This document shows positions 19,885 through 27,550 of a stretch of DNA of 64,000 nt, piece after piece. The stretch's first letter is position 1. The number at the start of each line of letters is the position of its first letter. The notes beneath the pieces are model-generated. The model was not told the DNA's origin, made no database searches, and saw only the letters and a list, made by a program, of their open reading frames with translations. Source of the DNA: Pseudomonadales bacterium (GTDB lineage Bacteria; Pseudomonadota; Gammaproteobacteria; Pseudomonadales; Azotimanducaceae); assembly GCA_041395945.1 (NCBI GenBank), contig JAWKZN010000001.1, positions 248,001 to 312,000 of the forward strand, read 5' to 3'. A program made the position numbers and the translations under genes.

Positions 19885-20645
19885 TCGTGTCGCACATCTG
19901 CGGGTGTTTCACCGGCATCGATGATGGCCTGCTGCACGGCGGCCAGCATGGCGTCGAGCGCCTCGGGATTCGTGCCGCGCATCACCAGAGACGTGCCGTA
20001 GCGCTCCTTGCGGAAGAATGGATAGCTGCCCAGATCCACCTGGGGAAACTGCTGCTGAATCTCGGCGAGTGCGGTGGCGATCTGGCTTTCGCCGAGATAG
20101 GCGGTAACCGAACGGCTGCGCACCATGGGCCCGGAACGCAGTTTGCCTTCGAGGCTGCCCAGCATGGCCTGCATGACAGACGGGATGCCGGCCATGACAA
20201 AGACGTTGTCCATGCTGAATCCAGGGGGACCGCCCGTCGTGTTGGCCACCAGCTGTGCACCCTCCGGGACCTGAGCCATGCGCAGGCGGGCGGCCATCAC
20301 CGGAGGTGGGGCCGGCCGCGTACGGATCAGGGCGGCGATTTCCGGGTGTTCGACCAGAGGCACACCGAAGGCGCGGGCGATACAGGCCGCGGTGATGTCG
20401 TCGTGGGTGGGTCCGATACCGCCGGTGGTGAAGACATAGTCGTAACGCTGTCGGGCGGCGTTCACGGCGTCCACGATATCCCCCTCCACATCCGGGACCA
20501 CCCGGGCTTCCCGGACCTGAATGCCCCAGCCACCGAGCGTCAGGGCGATGTGGTTGAGATTGATGTCCTGGGTGCGGCCGGAGAGGATTTCATTGCCGAT
20601 GATGAGCACACAGGCGGTGACGGCGTCTGAGGCCTCGGAAGTCAT
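19881..20645 (-). CDS. CinA-like molybdopterin-binding (MoCF) domain protein
   Basis: 254 residues containing only the N-terminal MoCF/CinA domain, without the CinA C-terminal NMN deamidase domain. Motifs: IIGNEILSGRTQDIN, YDYVFTTGGIGPTHDDITAA and GGPPGFSMDNVFVMAGIPS. The CinA N-domain is known in some species as an ADP-ribose pyrophosphatase (COG1058), and this stand-alone type may share that. Good SD AGGGAAA before ATG. First gene of the leftward five-gene run; the minus-strand upstream sequence contains a TATACT that could be the -10. Confidence 0.88.
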   Translation of the reverse strand: MTSEASDAVTACVLIIGNEILSGRTQDINLNHIALTLGGWGIQVREARVVPDVEGDIVDAVNAARQRYDYVFTTGGIGPTHDDITAACIARAFGVPLVEHPEIAALIRTRPAPPPVMAARLRMAQVPEGAQLVANTTGGPPGFSMDNVFVMAGIPSVMQAMLGSLEGKLRSGPMVRSRSVTAYLGESQIATALAEIQQQFPQVDLGSYPFFRKERYGTSLVMRGTNPEALDAMLAAVQQAIIDAGETPADVRHE

Positions 20646-21007
20646 TTACGTTTCCCTTTTTATTGCGGCATCCAATGCGGGGGCCAAGTATAGCGGCGAT
20701 GAGGCGTGACAGCGTCACGTGACAGTGTCGGAACGCAGAACCTCCGCGTGATAGACGAACAATCGCGTAAGCGTTTGATGAGTAAGAAGGAGCGTCTACC
20801 AGTTCCGCCAGGGTGTGTGAACGGGGTTTTACTTTTCCTTTACAAATCGAACTACACTGTTAGAGTCGCGCCGTCGTCAAGCACCCCCGTCCGGAAAAAG
20901 GCGGTAGGAGCCCCAGGATTCAAGCAGATTCCTTGTCGATACAGCGATCGTCGAACGGAGTGACACCTGTATTGAACATTCTCAAAAAACGAAAGCCGTA
21001 GCAGATC
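20646..21007. other. Divergent intergenic region with inverted and direct repeats
   Basis: About 360 bp between the CinA-like gene (left) and the Ig-repeat lipoprotein gene (right). It contains a perfect 10-bp palindrome GTCACGTGAC at 20714-20723, flanked by direct repeats GTGACAGCG (20706) and GTGACAGTG (20719), a possible regulator site. The lipoprotein promoter candidate is at 20839-20866, giving a long leader of about 135 nt. An 85-codon open frame from GTG 20706 crosses the palindrome and shows no protein features. Confidence 0.4.
20839..20866 (+). promoter_or_regulatory. Candidate sigma-70 promoter for the first Ig-repeat lipoprotein
   Basis: TTTACA (20839-20844, 5/6 to consensus) is separated by 16 bp from TAGAGT (20861-20866, 4/6). 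It is in the most AT-rich part of the intergenic region and faces the gene at 21008. Confidence 0.35.
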
Positions 21008-21868
21008 ATGACGTACTCTACCGCCCAGTCTCCGAACCTTCTCCGATCCGTATTCCTGATCCTGCCGGCACTGCTGTTGGCTGCCTGCAGCGGCAGCAGC
21101 AGTGGCGGCGGCAACAGCAGCCCCGCTGGCAGTGGTGGTGCGAGTGTCACGCTCAGCGCGTCCGCCGGATCTGTGGCGGCCGGTGGTTCAGTGGTACTCA
21201 CCTGGTCGTCGAGCGGCACCTCCTCCTGTACCGCCTCCGGCGGCTGGAGCGGCAGCCGCGCAATCTCCGGCAGCCAGACGGTCGGGCCGATCAACCAGAC
21301 CTCGACCTATACGCTGAGCTGCTCGGGTGAGGGTGGCGGCGCAGTGCGTCAGGTGACTGTACAGGTTGGCAATGGGAATGGCGTCACGGTGAATCTGAGT
21401 GCCTCGCCGAGCGCAGTCGCCGCAGGCAACAACTCGACCCTGACCTGGAGCAGCAGCGGGGCCAGCAGCTGCACCGCCAGCGGCGGCTGGTCAGGCAGCC
21501 GTGCTGCCAGTGGCAGCTTTACGGTCGGTCCTATCAATGCGCGAACGACCTATCAGCTCAACTGTACCGGCGCGGCAGGCAACGGTGTAGGTATGGTCAC
21601 GGTGCAGGTCGTGGACAAGACCCTGCGCTGGCAGGCGCCCTCTCTGAATGTGGATGGCACGCCGCTGAACGATCTGGCCGGGTACGTGATTTACTGGGGT
21701 CGGAACAGCCGGGCCTACACGGACAGTTTCACGATCAATTCACCCGCCGTCACCGAGTGGGAGGCCACGATGGCTGCGGGCGATTACTACTTCGCGATGA
21801 CGGCCTTCGACAGTCAGAACAATGAGAGTGATTACTCCAACGAGGTCCTGAAAACCATCCCCGACTGA
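21008..21868 (+). CDS. Lipoprotein with two Ig-like repeats and a fibronectin III-like domain
   Basis: 286 residues. Signal peptide with lipobox LLLAACSG (Cys about 27), then a Ser/Gly linker. Two ~75-residue beta repeats follow (about 38-118 and 122-200), each with CTASGGWSGSR and a second Cys near LSC or LNC that could form an intradomain disulfide. The C-terminal domain (about 203-286) is fibronectin III-like and contains PLNDLAGYVIYWG and YYFAMTAFDSQNNESDYSNEV. The same architecture, with more repeats, occurs in the next gene, so the two are tandem paralogues. Probably a surface or periplasmic adhesion or binding protein; the ligand is unknown. Confidence 0.85.
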   Translation: MTYSTAQSPNLLRSVFLILPALLLAACSGSSSGGGNSSPAGSGGASVTLSASAGSVAAGGSVVLTWSSSGTSSCTASGGWSGSRAISGSQTVGPINQTSTYTLSCSGEGGGAVRQVTVQVGNGNGVTVNLSASPSAVAAGNNSTLTWSSSGASSCTASGGWSGSRAASGSFTVGPINARTTYQLNCTGAAGNGVGMVTVQVVDKTLRWQAPSLNVDGTPLNDLAGYVIYWGRNSRAYTDSFTINSPAVTEWEATMAAGDYYFAMTAFDSQNNESDYSNEVLKTIPD

Positions 21869-21896
21869 TCCGCACTGCCGTTGCTGAACCACAGGG

Positions 21897-21928
21897 ACCG
21901 CCGCGCATTGTCGCGGCGGTTTCGTTTG
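21897..21928 (+). terminator. Rho-independent terminator
   Basis: Perfect 9-bp stem ACCGCCGCG (21897-21905) / CGCGGCGGT (21912-21920) with a 6-nt loop, followed by TTCGTTTG. It lies 29 bp after the stop of the first Ig-repeat lipoprotein, so the two paralogues are transcribed separately. Confidence 0.8.
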
Positions 21929-22001
21929 CGGCCCACCCTGTGCGCTCTGTCACCTTTTGCACGCACGCTTACATTTCACTCAACTTTGTCGATCTCTTCA
22001 C

Positions 22002-22028
22002 GGGAAACTTTCCCCTGCTCCCTACAAT
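22002..22028 (+). promoter_or_regulatory. Candidate promoter/operator for the large lipoprotein
   Basis: TACAAT (22023-22028) is a 5/6 match to a -10 box. No good -35 is found at 16-18 bp. Instead a palindrome GGGAAACTTTCCC (22002-22014) sits where an activator or repressor could bind. Transcription would begin near 22035, just before the structured leader. Confidence 0.35.
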
Positions 22029-22047
22029 GGGAACCGTTCGAGAGCTA

Positions 22048-22085
22048 TGCGTAAAGGCGGCAACCCACCGTCCGCCATGTACGCA
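22048..22085 (+). ncRNA. Structured 5' leader element (unclassified)
   Basis: Two nested perfect helices: TGCGTA (22048-22053) with TACGCA (22080-22085), and GGCGG (22056-22060) with CCGCC (22072-22076). They are separated by an AA/ATG internal loop and capped by the 11-nt loop CAACCCACCGT. The element ends 18 nt before the SD of the large lipoprotein gene. It does not match the c-di-GMP, FMN, SAM or glycine riboswitch consensus that I know. It could be a small cis-regulatory RNA or a simple stabilising hairpin. Confidence 0.4.
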
Positions 22086-22113
22086 GCATTTGGCAAGCGA
22101 GCGGAGAGTAAAA

Positions 22114-24813
22114 GTGGGAATAAGAGAGAGCGTGAGCCGCGGAGGGACCCGTGGCTTCGGCAGAGTGTGCCTGTGCGGCACTTTCCTGATCCTGGCGGCG
22201 TGCAGCGGAAGCAGCAGCCAGAAAGAATCCGAGATTCTCAGCGAAGGGCTGATCCTCAGCGGCAGTGTCGGCGACGGACCTGTGGTCGGCGCCGATATCC
22301 GGGTGCTGGACGCCAGGGGTTCCATCGTTGCGGGTGCGATCAGCGATACCGGTGCCCGCTATCAGCTGGCGATTCCGGATGGCACACCGCTGCCGGTGAC
22401 CGTGATTGCCAGCGGCGGCACGGATCTGGTCACGGGTCGAGCCCTGGATTTTGAGTTAAGTGCCAAGGCCCTCGAGTCCCACGCCCGTGAGCTCAACCTT
22501 TCTCCCTATACCACCCTGGCAAATCAGGCGGCTGACTGTCGTCTCGATCAGAGTGGAGAAACCCGGACGGCGGCACTCGCCGCGTCTCTGAACAACATCC
22601 ACAGGGCGCTCAATTTCGGCTGGGACCGCGCACAGCAGTCGGACCCGATTGTGGATGAGATCACGGCAGACAACGTGGCCATGGTACTGCTGAGCAATGA
22701 GGCTCTGGGTGAACTGATTCGACGTACGACAGCTGCCCTTGCCGCGAGCGCTACGGCAATGAATGCGGATGAAGTGATGCGCAGTCTCGCCTGCGATGTT
22801 GCGGATGGTCAGCTCGACGGAGCAGGTCCTCAGGTCCAGCCCCGGGTGGCCATGACGGCTCTGGGTGCAGCCATCGGTGTGCAACTCGAAGTGCTGGCTG
22901 GCGAACTTTATGTGGACGGCCAGGATTCAACACCGCTGCTCGACGATGCGCTGCGCACCGTCGCGCCACAGAGTCAGCTCAGTGTGCAGGACGCCCCCAT
23001 AGTGGATACACAACTGCAGTCGCTGCGTGCCGGCATCTCCGTGATGGAGGGCGTGTCTCCGCGTGGCGAGTTCCGGCGTCTGCAACAGGATCTCAGCGGA
23101 CTGACCCGGGAGAACGCGAGAGCAAGATCCCGGAGTGCCCTGAGCACCCAGACACGCATGGCACTGACACAGCTGCCTGAGCAGACGGCACTGGCATCCG
23201 AACAGGACATCGATGCGCTGATTGAACGTCAGGTAGAGGTGGTGCAGACGGCTGCTCCGGTGTTGTCCTTCTCCGCCGATCGAGTACAGCTGACCAGTGG
23301 TCAGACGGCGCGGTTGAGCTGGGCATCCAGCAATACCGAATACTGTGTGGCCACACAGGGCTGGACGGGTGAGCGCGCGGCAGAGGGCGTTTTCCAGACG
23401 GCAGCGCTGACAACCGGCACGACCTTCGGTCTCGATTGCTTCGGGCCGGGCGGCAGCGTGTCTGCAACGGTGGTGGTCAATGTGACCGGCACCACGCCCA
23501 TCCCTGTACCGGAGCCGACGCCAGCGCCACCGCCTCCGGTGCCGGAGCCGACACCCGTACCACCGCCAGCGCAACCGACCCTGTCGTTGCAGGCTGCGGC
23601 CCAGTCGGTGGTCAGTGGATCCTCCACGACGCTGTCCTGGGTTTCCACCAATACCACAGGCTGCAGCGCGAGTGGCGCCTGGTCGGGTAACAGGAACCGC
23701 AACGGTACCAGCACGGTGGGACCACTCACCTCGAACGCCACCTTCAATCTGAGCTGCACCGGTGCGGGCGGGACCGTGTCTGACTCTGTCAGCGTGACGG
23801 TTACCCCTGCACCACCACCGCCCACGCCGTCGGTATCGATAAGTGCAAGCAATGGTTCGATTACGGCCGGTCAGAGTACAACGCTGAGCTGGGCCTCGAC
23901 GAATGCGTCGAGCTGCGCGGCGAGTGGTGGCTGGAGTGGCACCCGCTCGACTTCCGGATCGCTGACAGTATCTCCTGCTGCGACAACCGCATACACGCTG
24001 ACCTGCAGCGGAACTGGCGGCAGTCGCGCCGGAAGTGTAACGGTCAACGTGACGGCAGCACCGCCACCACCCCCACCTGCACCGCAGCCGACGGTGACGC
24101 TCGGGGTGTCGAATCCGTCGATTGTTGCGGGTAATGCCACGACCCTGAACTGGTCGTCGACCAATGCAACCACTTGTACCGCAGGTGGCGGTTGGAGCGG
24201 TGTGCGATCCACAAGTGGTTCGGCAAACGTCTCACCGACTTCGAGCACCAGCTACACGTTGACCTGCAGCGGATCGGGCGGCAGTCGCAGCGCAACGGTT
24301 GCAGTGACTGTGACTCCGGCCCCCGCGCCCCAGATAACCTTCACCAGCGCCGACTCGACGGTGTCGTCGGGTGGCACCACCCAGCTGAGCTGGACGTCGA
24401 CGAATACCACGAGCTGCACCGCGAGTGGGGGATGGTCCGGTTCAAGATCCCTGTCCGGGAATCAGATGGTAGGACCGCTGAGTGCGACCACGACCTACTC
24501 GCTGTCCTGCAGCGGACCTGGTGGCAATGTGGTACGCATGCTCACCGTTTCGATGCTGGGTCAGGTGAGTCTCAACTGGGTCGCTCCGGCCCAGAATGTC
24601 GATGGTTCTCCCCTCAATGATCTGGCCGGTTTCCGGATCTACTACGGCATATCGAGTCGTGCCTACACGGATGTCGTGGATATCAGCAATCCCAATGCGA
24701 CCAGTTTTGTGCTGCAGCAGGTGCAGGGTGACTACTATTTCGCGATGACGGCCCTCGATGGCGACGGCAACGAGAGCGCCTATTCGAATGAGGTGCGCAA
24801 GACGGCTCAGTGA
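22114..24813 (+). CDS. Large lipoprotein with five Ig-like repeats and a fibronectin III-like domain
   Basis: About 899 residues from GTG 22114, with GGAG at 22103-22106. The open frame reaches back to 21940, but that would be leader, and GTG 22132 is an alternative. Lipobox FLILAACSG near residue 30. The domain order is a carboxypeptidase-regulatory-like beta domain (about 48-110: LSGSVGDGPVVGADIRVLD), a helical region (about 120-375), then five ~75-residue Ig-like repeats near 384-459, 488-566, 571-646, 658-734 and 743-818. Most carry SCTASGGWSG-type Cys motifs, with Pro-rich hinges between several repeats. The C-terminal fibronectin III-like domain (819-899) has PLNDLAGFRIYYG and YYFAMTALDGDGNES. 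Paralogue of the 21008 gene with expanded repeats. Probably an outer-membrane adhesin-like protein. Confidence 0.85.
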   Translation: MGIRESVSRGGTRGFGRVCLCGTFLILAACSGSSSQKESEILSEGLILSGSVGDGPVVGADIRVLDARGSIVAGAISDTGARYQLAIPDGTPLPVTVIASGGTDLVTGRALDFELSAKALESHARELNLSPYTTLANQAADCRLDQSGETRTAALAASLNNIHRALNFGWDRAQQSDPIVDEITADNVAMVLLSNEALGELIRRTTAALAASATAMNADEVMRSLACDVADGQLDGAGPQVQPRVAMTALGAAIGVQLEVLAGELYVDGQDSTPLLDDALRTVAPQSQLSVQDAPIVDTQLQSLRAGISVMEGVSPRGEFRRLQQDLSGLTRENARARSRSALSTQTRMALTQLPEQTALASEQDIDALIERQVEVVQTAAPVLSFSADRVQLTSGQTARLSWASSNTEYCVATQGWTGERAAEGVFQTAALTTGTTFGLDCFGPGGSVSATVVVNVTGTTPIPVPEPTPAPPPPVPEPTPVPPPAQPTLSLQAAAQSVVSGSSTTLSWVSTNTTGCSASGAWSGNRNRNGTSTVGPLTSNATFNLSCTGAGGTVSDSVSVTVTPAPPPPTPSVSISASNGSITAGQSTTLSWASTNASSCAASGGWSGTRSTSGSLTVSPAATTAYTLTCSGTGGSRAGSVTVNVTAAPPPPPPAPQPTVTLGVSNPSIVAGNATTLNWSSTNATTCTAGGGWSGVRSTSGSANVSPTSSTSYTLTCSGSGGSRSATVAVTVTPAPAPQITFTSADSTVSSGGTTQLSWTSTNTTSCTASGGWSGSRSLSGNQMVGPLSATTTYSLSCSGPGGNVVRMLTVSMLGQVSLNWVAPAQNVDGSPLNDLAGFRIYYGISSRAYTDVVDISNPNATSFVLQQVQGDYYFAMTALDGDGNESAYSNEVRKTAQ

Positions 24814-24859
24814 GAAACCGCCCGGGTTCGGGCGGCCGGTTCCAGGCTCTGAGTCGGCG

Positions 24860-24883
24860 GGCCCTGAATTTGACTTCAGGGCC
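24860..24883 (+). terminator. Candidate terminator hairpin
   Basis: Perfect 9-bp stem GGCCCTGAA (24860-24868) / TTCAGGGCC (24875-24883) with a 6-nt loop, 47 bp after the stop of the large lipoprotein gene. There is no T-run, so it may be an RNA 3'-end stabiliser or a rho-assisted stop. Confidence 0.5.
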
Positions 24884-24981
24884 GGTCGCCGGGGGGATTC
24901 ACGAGGCGTTTACAAACGGTACATGGCGGGGACAGGGGCCTACAACGCTCCGACAGACCCTGTGAGCGTTCGGGGCGGACA

Positions 24982-25329
24982 ATGGTCGTGGCTGCTGGAG
25001 AACAGGGACACGCAATCGTGGCACACCGAAAGAATGAGGCTTCCCGGACCTGGTTCCGCTCTGAGCGTCTGTTTCGCTCCAATGCTCAGTGGTTCTTTCA
25101 TACCCGGGAAGGCATTGCGGTCGGGCCCTATCAGGACAAATTTTCAGCTGAAGTGGATGCCGAGATGCTGAAGTCGTCACTCAAAGGCGCTGAGCCTGGG
25201 CAGGCGCGCCAGATCATCAAGGAATTCATGCTCGAAAGCGGCAAGACCATGGGTGGACTGAACGACAGTGCTTTTACGGACTACCTGGTGGATGAGGGCG
25301 TCAACGCTTTCCGGCATCCGGTGGTGTGA
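24982..25329 (+). CDS. DUF6316 family small protein
   Basis: 115 residues if started at ATG 24982. A GTG at 25018 with AGGGAC upstream would give 103 residues and begin nearer the conserved block. The core, RSERLFRSNAQWFFHTREG followed by IAVGPYQDKFSAEVDAE, matches small soluble proteins of the DUF6316 type common in Pseudomonas-like gammaproteobacteria. The pattern resembles a DNA- or RNA-contact beta-hairpin, but its role is not known. Stand-alone gene, convergent with the crotonase. Confidence 0.7.
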   Translation: MVVAAGEQGHAIVAHRKNEASRTWFRSERLFRSNAQWFFHTREGIAVGPYQDKFSAEVDAEMLKSSLKGAEPGQARQIIKEFMLESGKTMGGLNDSAFTDYLVDEGVNAFRHPVV

Positions 25330-25372
25330 CAGACAGTTTATGGGGCGGCGTGTGGACGGGATGGGTGGCTGA

Positions 25373-26182
25373 TCAGCTGCCTTTGAAATCTGGGGTTCTT
25401 TTCTCCCCGAAAGCACGTCGCCCCTCTTTGTAGTCTGCTGAATCGAAGCAGGCGTTCACCAGCTTCTCCACAGCAGCGACTTCAGCTTCCCTGCCACCGC
25501 GTTCCCAGGCATTCAGTGCAGCCTTGGCCGCCTTCACGGTCAGTGGTGCATTGGCGGCGATACGTTTGGCATAGGCAACGGCCTCGGCTTCAATATCCGC
25601 ACGGTCGCAGACGAAGTTCACCAGACCCATGCGCAGCGCCTCGTCCGCTTCCATGAACCGCGCGGAAAAAAGAATATCCCGGGCCCGGGCCGGGCCAACG
25701 ATACGTGCGAGTTTGGCGAGACCCGGATACTGATAGCCCAGCCCGAGTCTGGCTGCCGGAATGCCGAATCTGGAATCCGGTGTGGCGAAGCGGATGTCGG
25801 CCTGGAGGGCCGTCGCCAGACCGCCACCGATACAGTAGCCCTCGATCAGGGCGATCATCGGTTTCTCGATCTGGGCCAGCCATCGATTGGCGCGTCCCGC
25901 AATGGCGCCGTACTGATCTTCCTGGGAAGCGGAAGAGCGGTTCTTATCGAACTCGGAGATGTCGGCGCCGGACACGAACGCCTTACCGCCAGCACCCCGC
26001 AGGATCACGACCCGCACACGATCGTCTTGAGCATAGGCCTCGAGTACATCACCGATGCCCTGCCACATATCGAGCGACAGCGCGTTGTGACGTTCCGGCT
26101 GATTGAAGATCAGCCAGCCGAGGCCGTCGTCGTCCGCTCGAGCGACGATCTTTGTCGTCTTCAGTTGCAGGTTTTTGCTCAT
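25373..26182 (-). CDS. Enoyl-CoA hydratase/isomerase (crotonase) family protein, non-canonical active site
   Basis: 269 residues with the crotonase spiral fold. The oxyanion-hole segments GKAFVSGADISEF and EGYCIGGGLATALQADIR are intact. The two Glu residues that do the hydration in classical enoyl-CoA hydratase (GGGCELA and QPE positions) are replaced: the first site reads GGGLATA and the second FGIPAARLGLG. It therefore probably does not hydrate crotonyl-CoA by the usual mechanism, and may be an isomerase, decarboxylase or hydrolase of the superfamily. Divergent from the acyl-CoA dehydrogenase at 26304 with 121 bp between them. Confidence 0.88.
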   Translation of the reverse strand: MSKNLQLKTTKIVARADDDGLGWLIFNQPERHNALSLDMWQGIGDVLEAYAQDDRVRVVILRGAGGKAFVSGADISEFDKNRSSASQEDQYGAIAGRANRWLAQIEKPMIALIEGYCIGGGLATALQADIRFATPDSRFGIPAARLGLGYQYPGLAKLARIVGPARARDILFSARFMEADEALRMGLVNFVCDRADIEAEAVAYAKRIAANAPLTVKAAKAALNAWERGGREAEVAAVEKLVNACFDSADYKEGRRAFGEKRTPDFKGS

Positions 26183-26303
26183 AAGGGCGGCACGTTACTC
26201 CGGCCGGGTCCGCTTGCCAACCCGGTTCGCGCCGGCTGCGAGGCGCCTTTGCCTTGCCCCCGCCATTGGCGGAAACTCTCCGGCTACACGATAAGGAGAG
26301 CAC

Positions 26304-27470
26304 ATGGATTTCCTTGCCACCGAAGAACACGAGCTGATCCGGGATGCGGTGCGTAAAGTCTGCGCCGGTTATCCCGATGAGTACTGGGCCGAGAAGGACA
26401 GGAAGGAAGCGTTTCCCTGGGAATTTTATGACGCCATGGCAGCAGCCGGCTGGATTGGTATCGCGATTCCCGAGGCCTACGGCGGCAGCGGGCGGGGTAT
26501 CACCGAAGCCAGCATCGTGCTGGAAGAGGTCGCCGCCAGCGGGGCGGCCATGAATGGTGCCACCGCCCTGCATCTGTCGATCTTCGGCATGCACCCGGTG
26601 GTGAACCATGGTGATGAAGCACTCAAGCAGCGCTTCCTGCCCAGAGTGGCCAGTGGTGAGCTGCATGTCGCCTTCGGGGTCACAGAACCGGATGCCGGCA
26701 CTGACACATCGGCCATAGACACCTTTGCTCGTCGTGAAGGCGACCACTATCTGGTACGCGGCCGCAAGGTCTGGACAACCAAGGCGCAGATCGCGGAGCG
26801 GGTACTGCTGCTGGTGCGCACCACGCCCAAGGATAAGGTTGCCCGGCGCACAGACGGACTGACGCTGCTCGTTGCCGAGCTGCAGCGACCCGAAGTGACG
26901 ATCTCACCGATCGAGAAGGTGGGTCGCAATGCGGTCGCCACCTGTGAGGTCGTATACGACGATCTGCCGGTTGCCCTGACGGATCGTGTCGGGGAGGAGG
27001 GCAAAGGCTTCCGCTATCTGCTCGATGGACTGAACGCCGAGCGGGTGCTGATCGCGGCGGAAGCGCTGGGCATCGGGCGCGCTGCCATCCGGCGGGCGGT
27101 GAACTATGCCAATGAGCGGGTAGTCTTCAATCGCCCGATCGGTCAGAACCAGGGCGTGGCGTTCCCCCTGGGGGAAGCGCAGATGCGGCTCGATGCGGCT
27201 GAACTCATGATCCGCAAGGCAGCCTGGAAGCTCGATCGCGGCGAACCCTGCGGTGCGGAGGCCAATATGGCCAAGTGGCTGGCGGCAGACGCGGCGTTCC
27301 AGGCTGCGGATCAGGCCATGCAGACCCACGGTGGCTTTGGTTACGCGAAGGCGTATCACGTCGAGCGGTACTGGCGTGAAGCCCGGCTCATGCGGATCGC
27401 GCCGATCTCCCAGGAAATGATCCTCAACTATGTGACGGAACACGTGCTCGGCCTGCCCCGATCCTACTGA
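26304..27470 (+). CDS. Acyl-CoA dehydrogenase
   Basis: 388 residues, ATG with strong SD AAGGAGAG. FAD-binding FGVTEPDAGTDTS and VRGRKVWTT, interface FNRPIGQNQGVAFPL. The usual C-terminal catalytic-Glu site reads GFGYAKAYHVERYW (Ala at that position), but a Glu occurs in GLNAERVLIAAEALGIG. That is where isovaleryl-CoA and long-chain dehydrogenases place their base, so the enzyme is probably active with the alternative geometry. The C-terminus EHVLGLPRSY is typical of a bacterial FadE clade. Divergent from the crotonase; a shared promoter region suggests joint regulation of an acyl-CoA oxidation branch. Confidence 0.92.
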   Translation: MDFLATEEHELIRDAVRKVCAGYPDEYWAEKDRKEAFPWEFYDAMAAAGWIGIAIPEAYGGSGRGITEASIVLEEVAASGAAMNGATALHLSIFGMHPVVNHGDEALKQRFLPRVASGELHVAFGVTEPDAGTDTSAIDTFARREGDHYLVRGRKVWTTKAQIAERVLLLVRTTPKDKVARRTDGLTLLVAELQRPEVTISPIEKVGRNAVATCEVVYDDLPVALTDRVGEEGKGFRYLLDGLNAERVLIAAEALGIGRAAIRRAVNYANERVVFNRPIGQNQGVAFPLGEAQMRLDAAELMIRKAAWKLDRGEPCGAEANMAKWLAADAAFQAADQAMQTHGGFGYAKAYHVERYWREARLMRIAPISQEMILNYVTEHVLGLPRSY

Positions 27471-27550
27471 GAGCCTTAAGCTGGGGTTCAGGTTGGCGGG
27501 TTCATTGTGGTGGTCACCAGTATTCAGGATCTCCACACAGGAGGTGTCAG

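Noticed and set aside
20861..21007. c-di-GMP riboswitch in the lipoprotein leader
   Set aside because: The GGCAAACC and GGGACGCAAAGCC core elements are absent.
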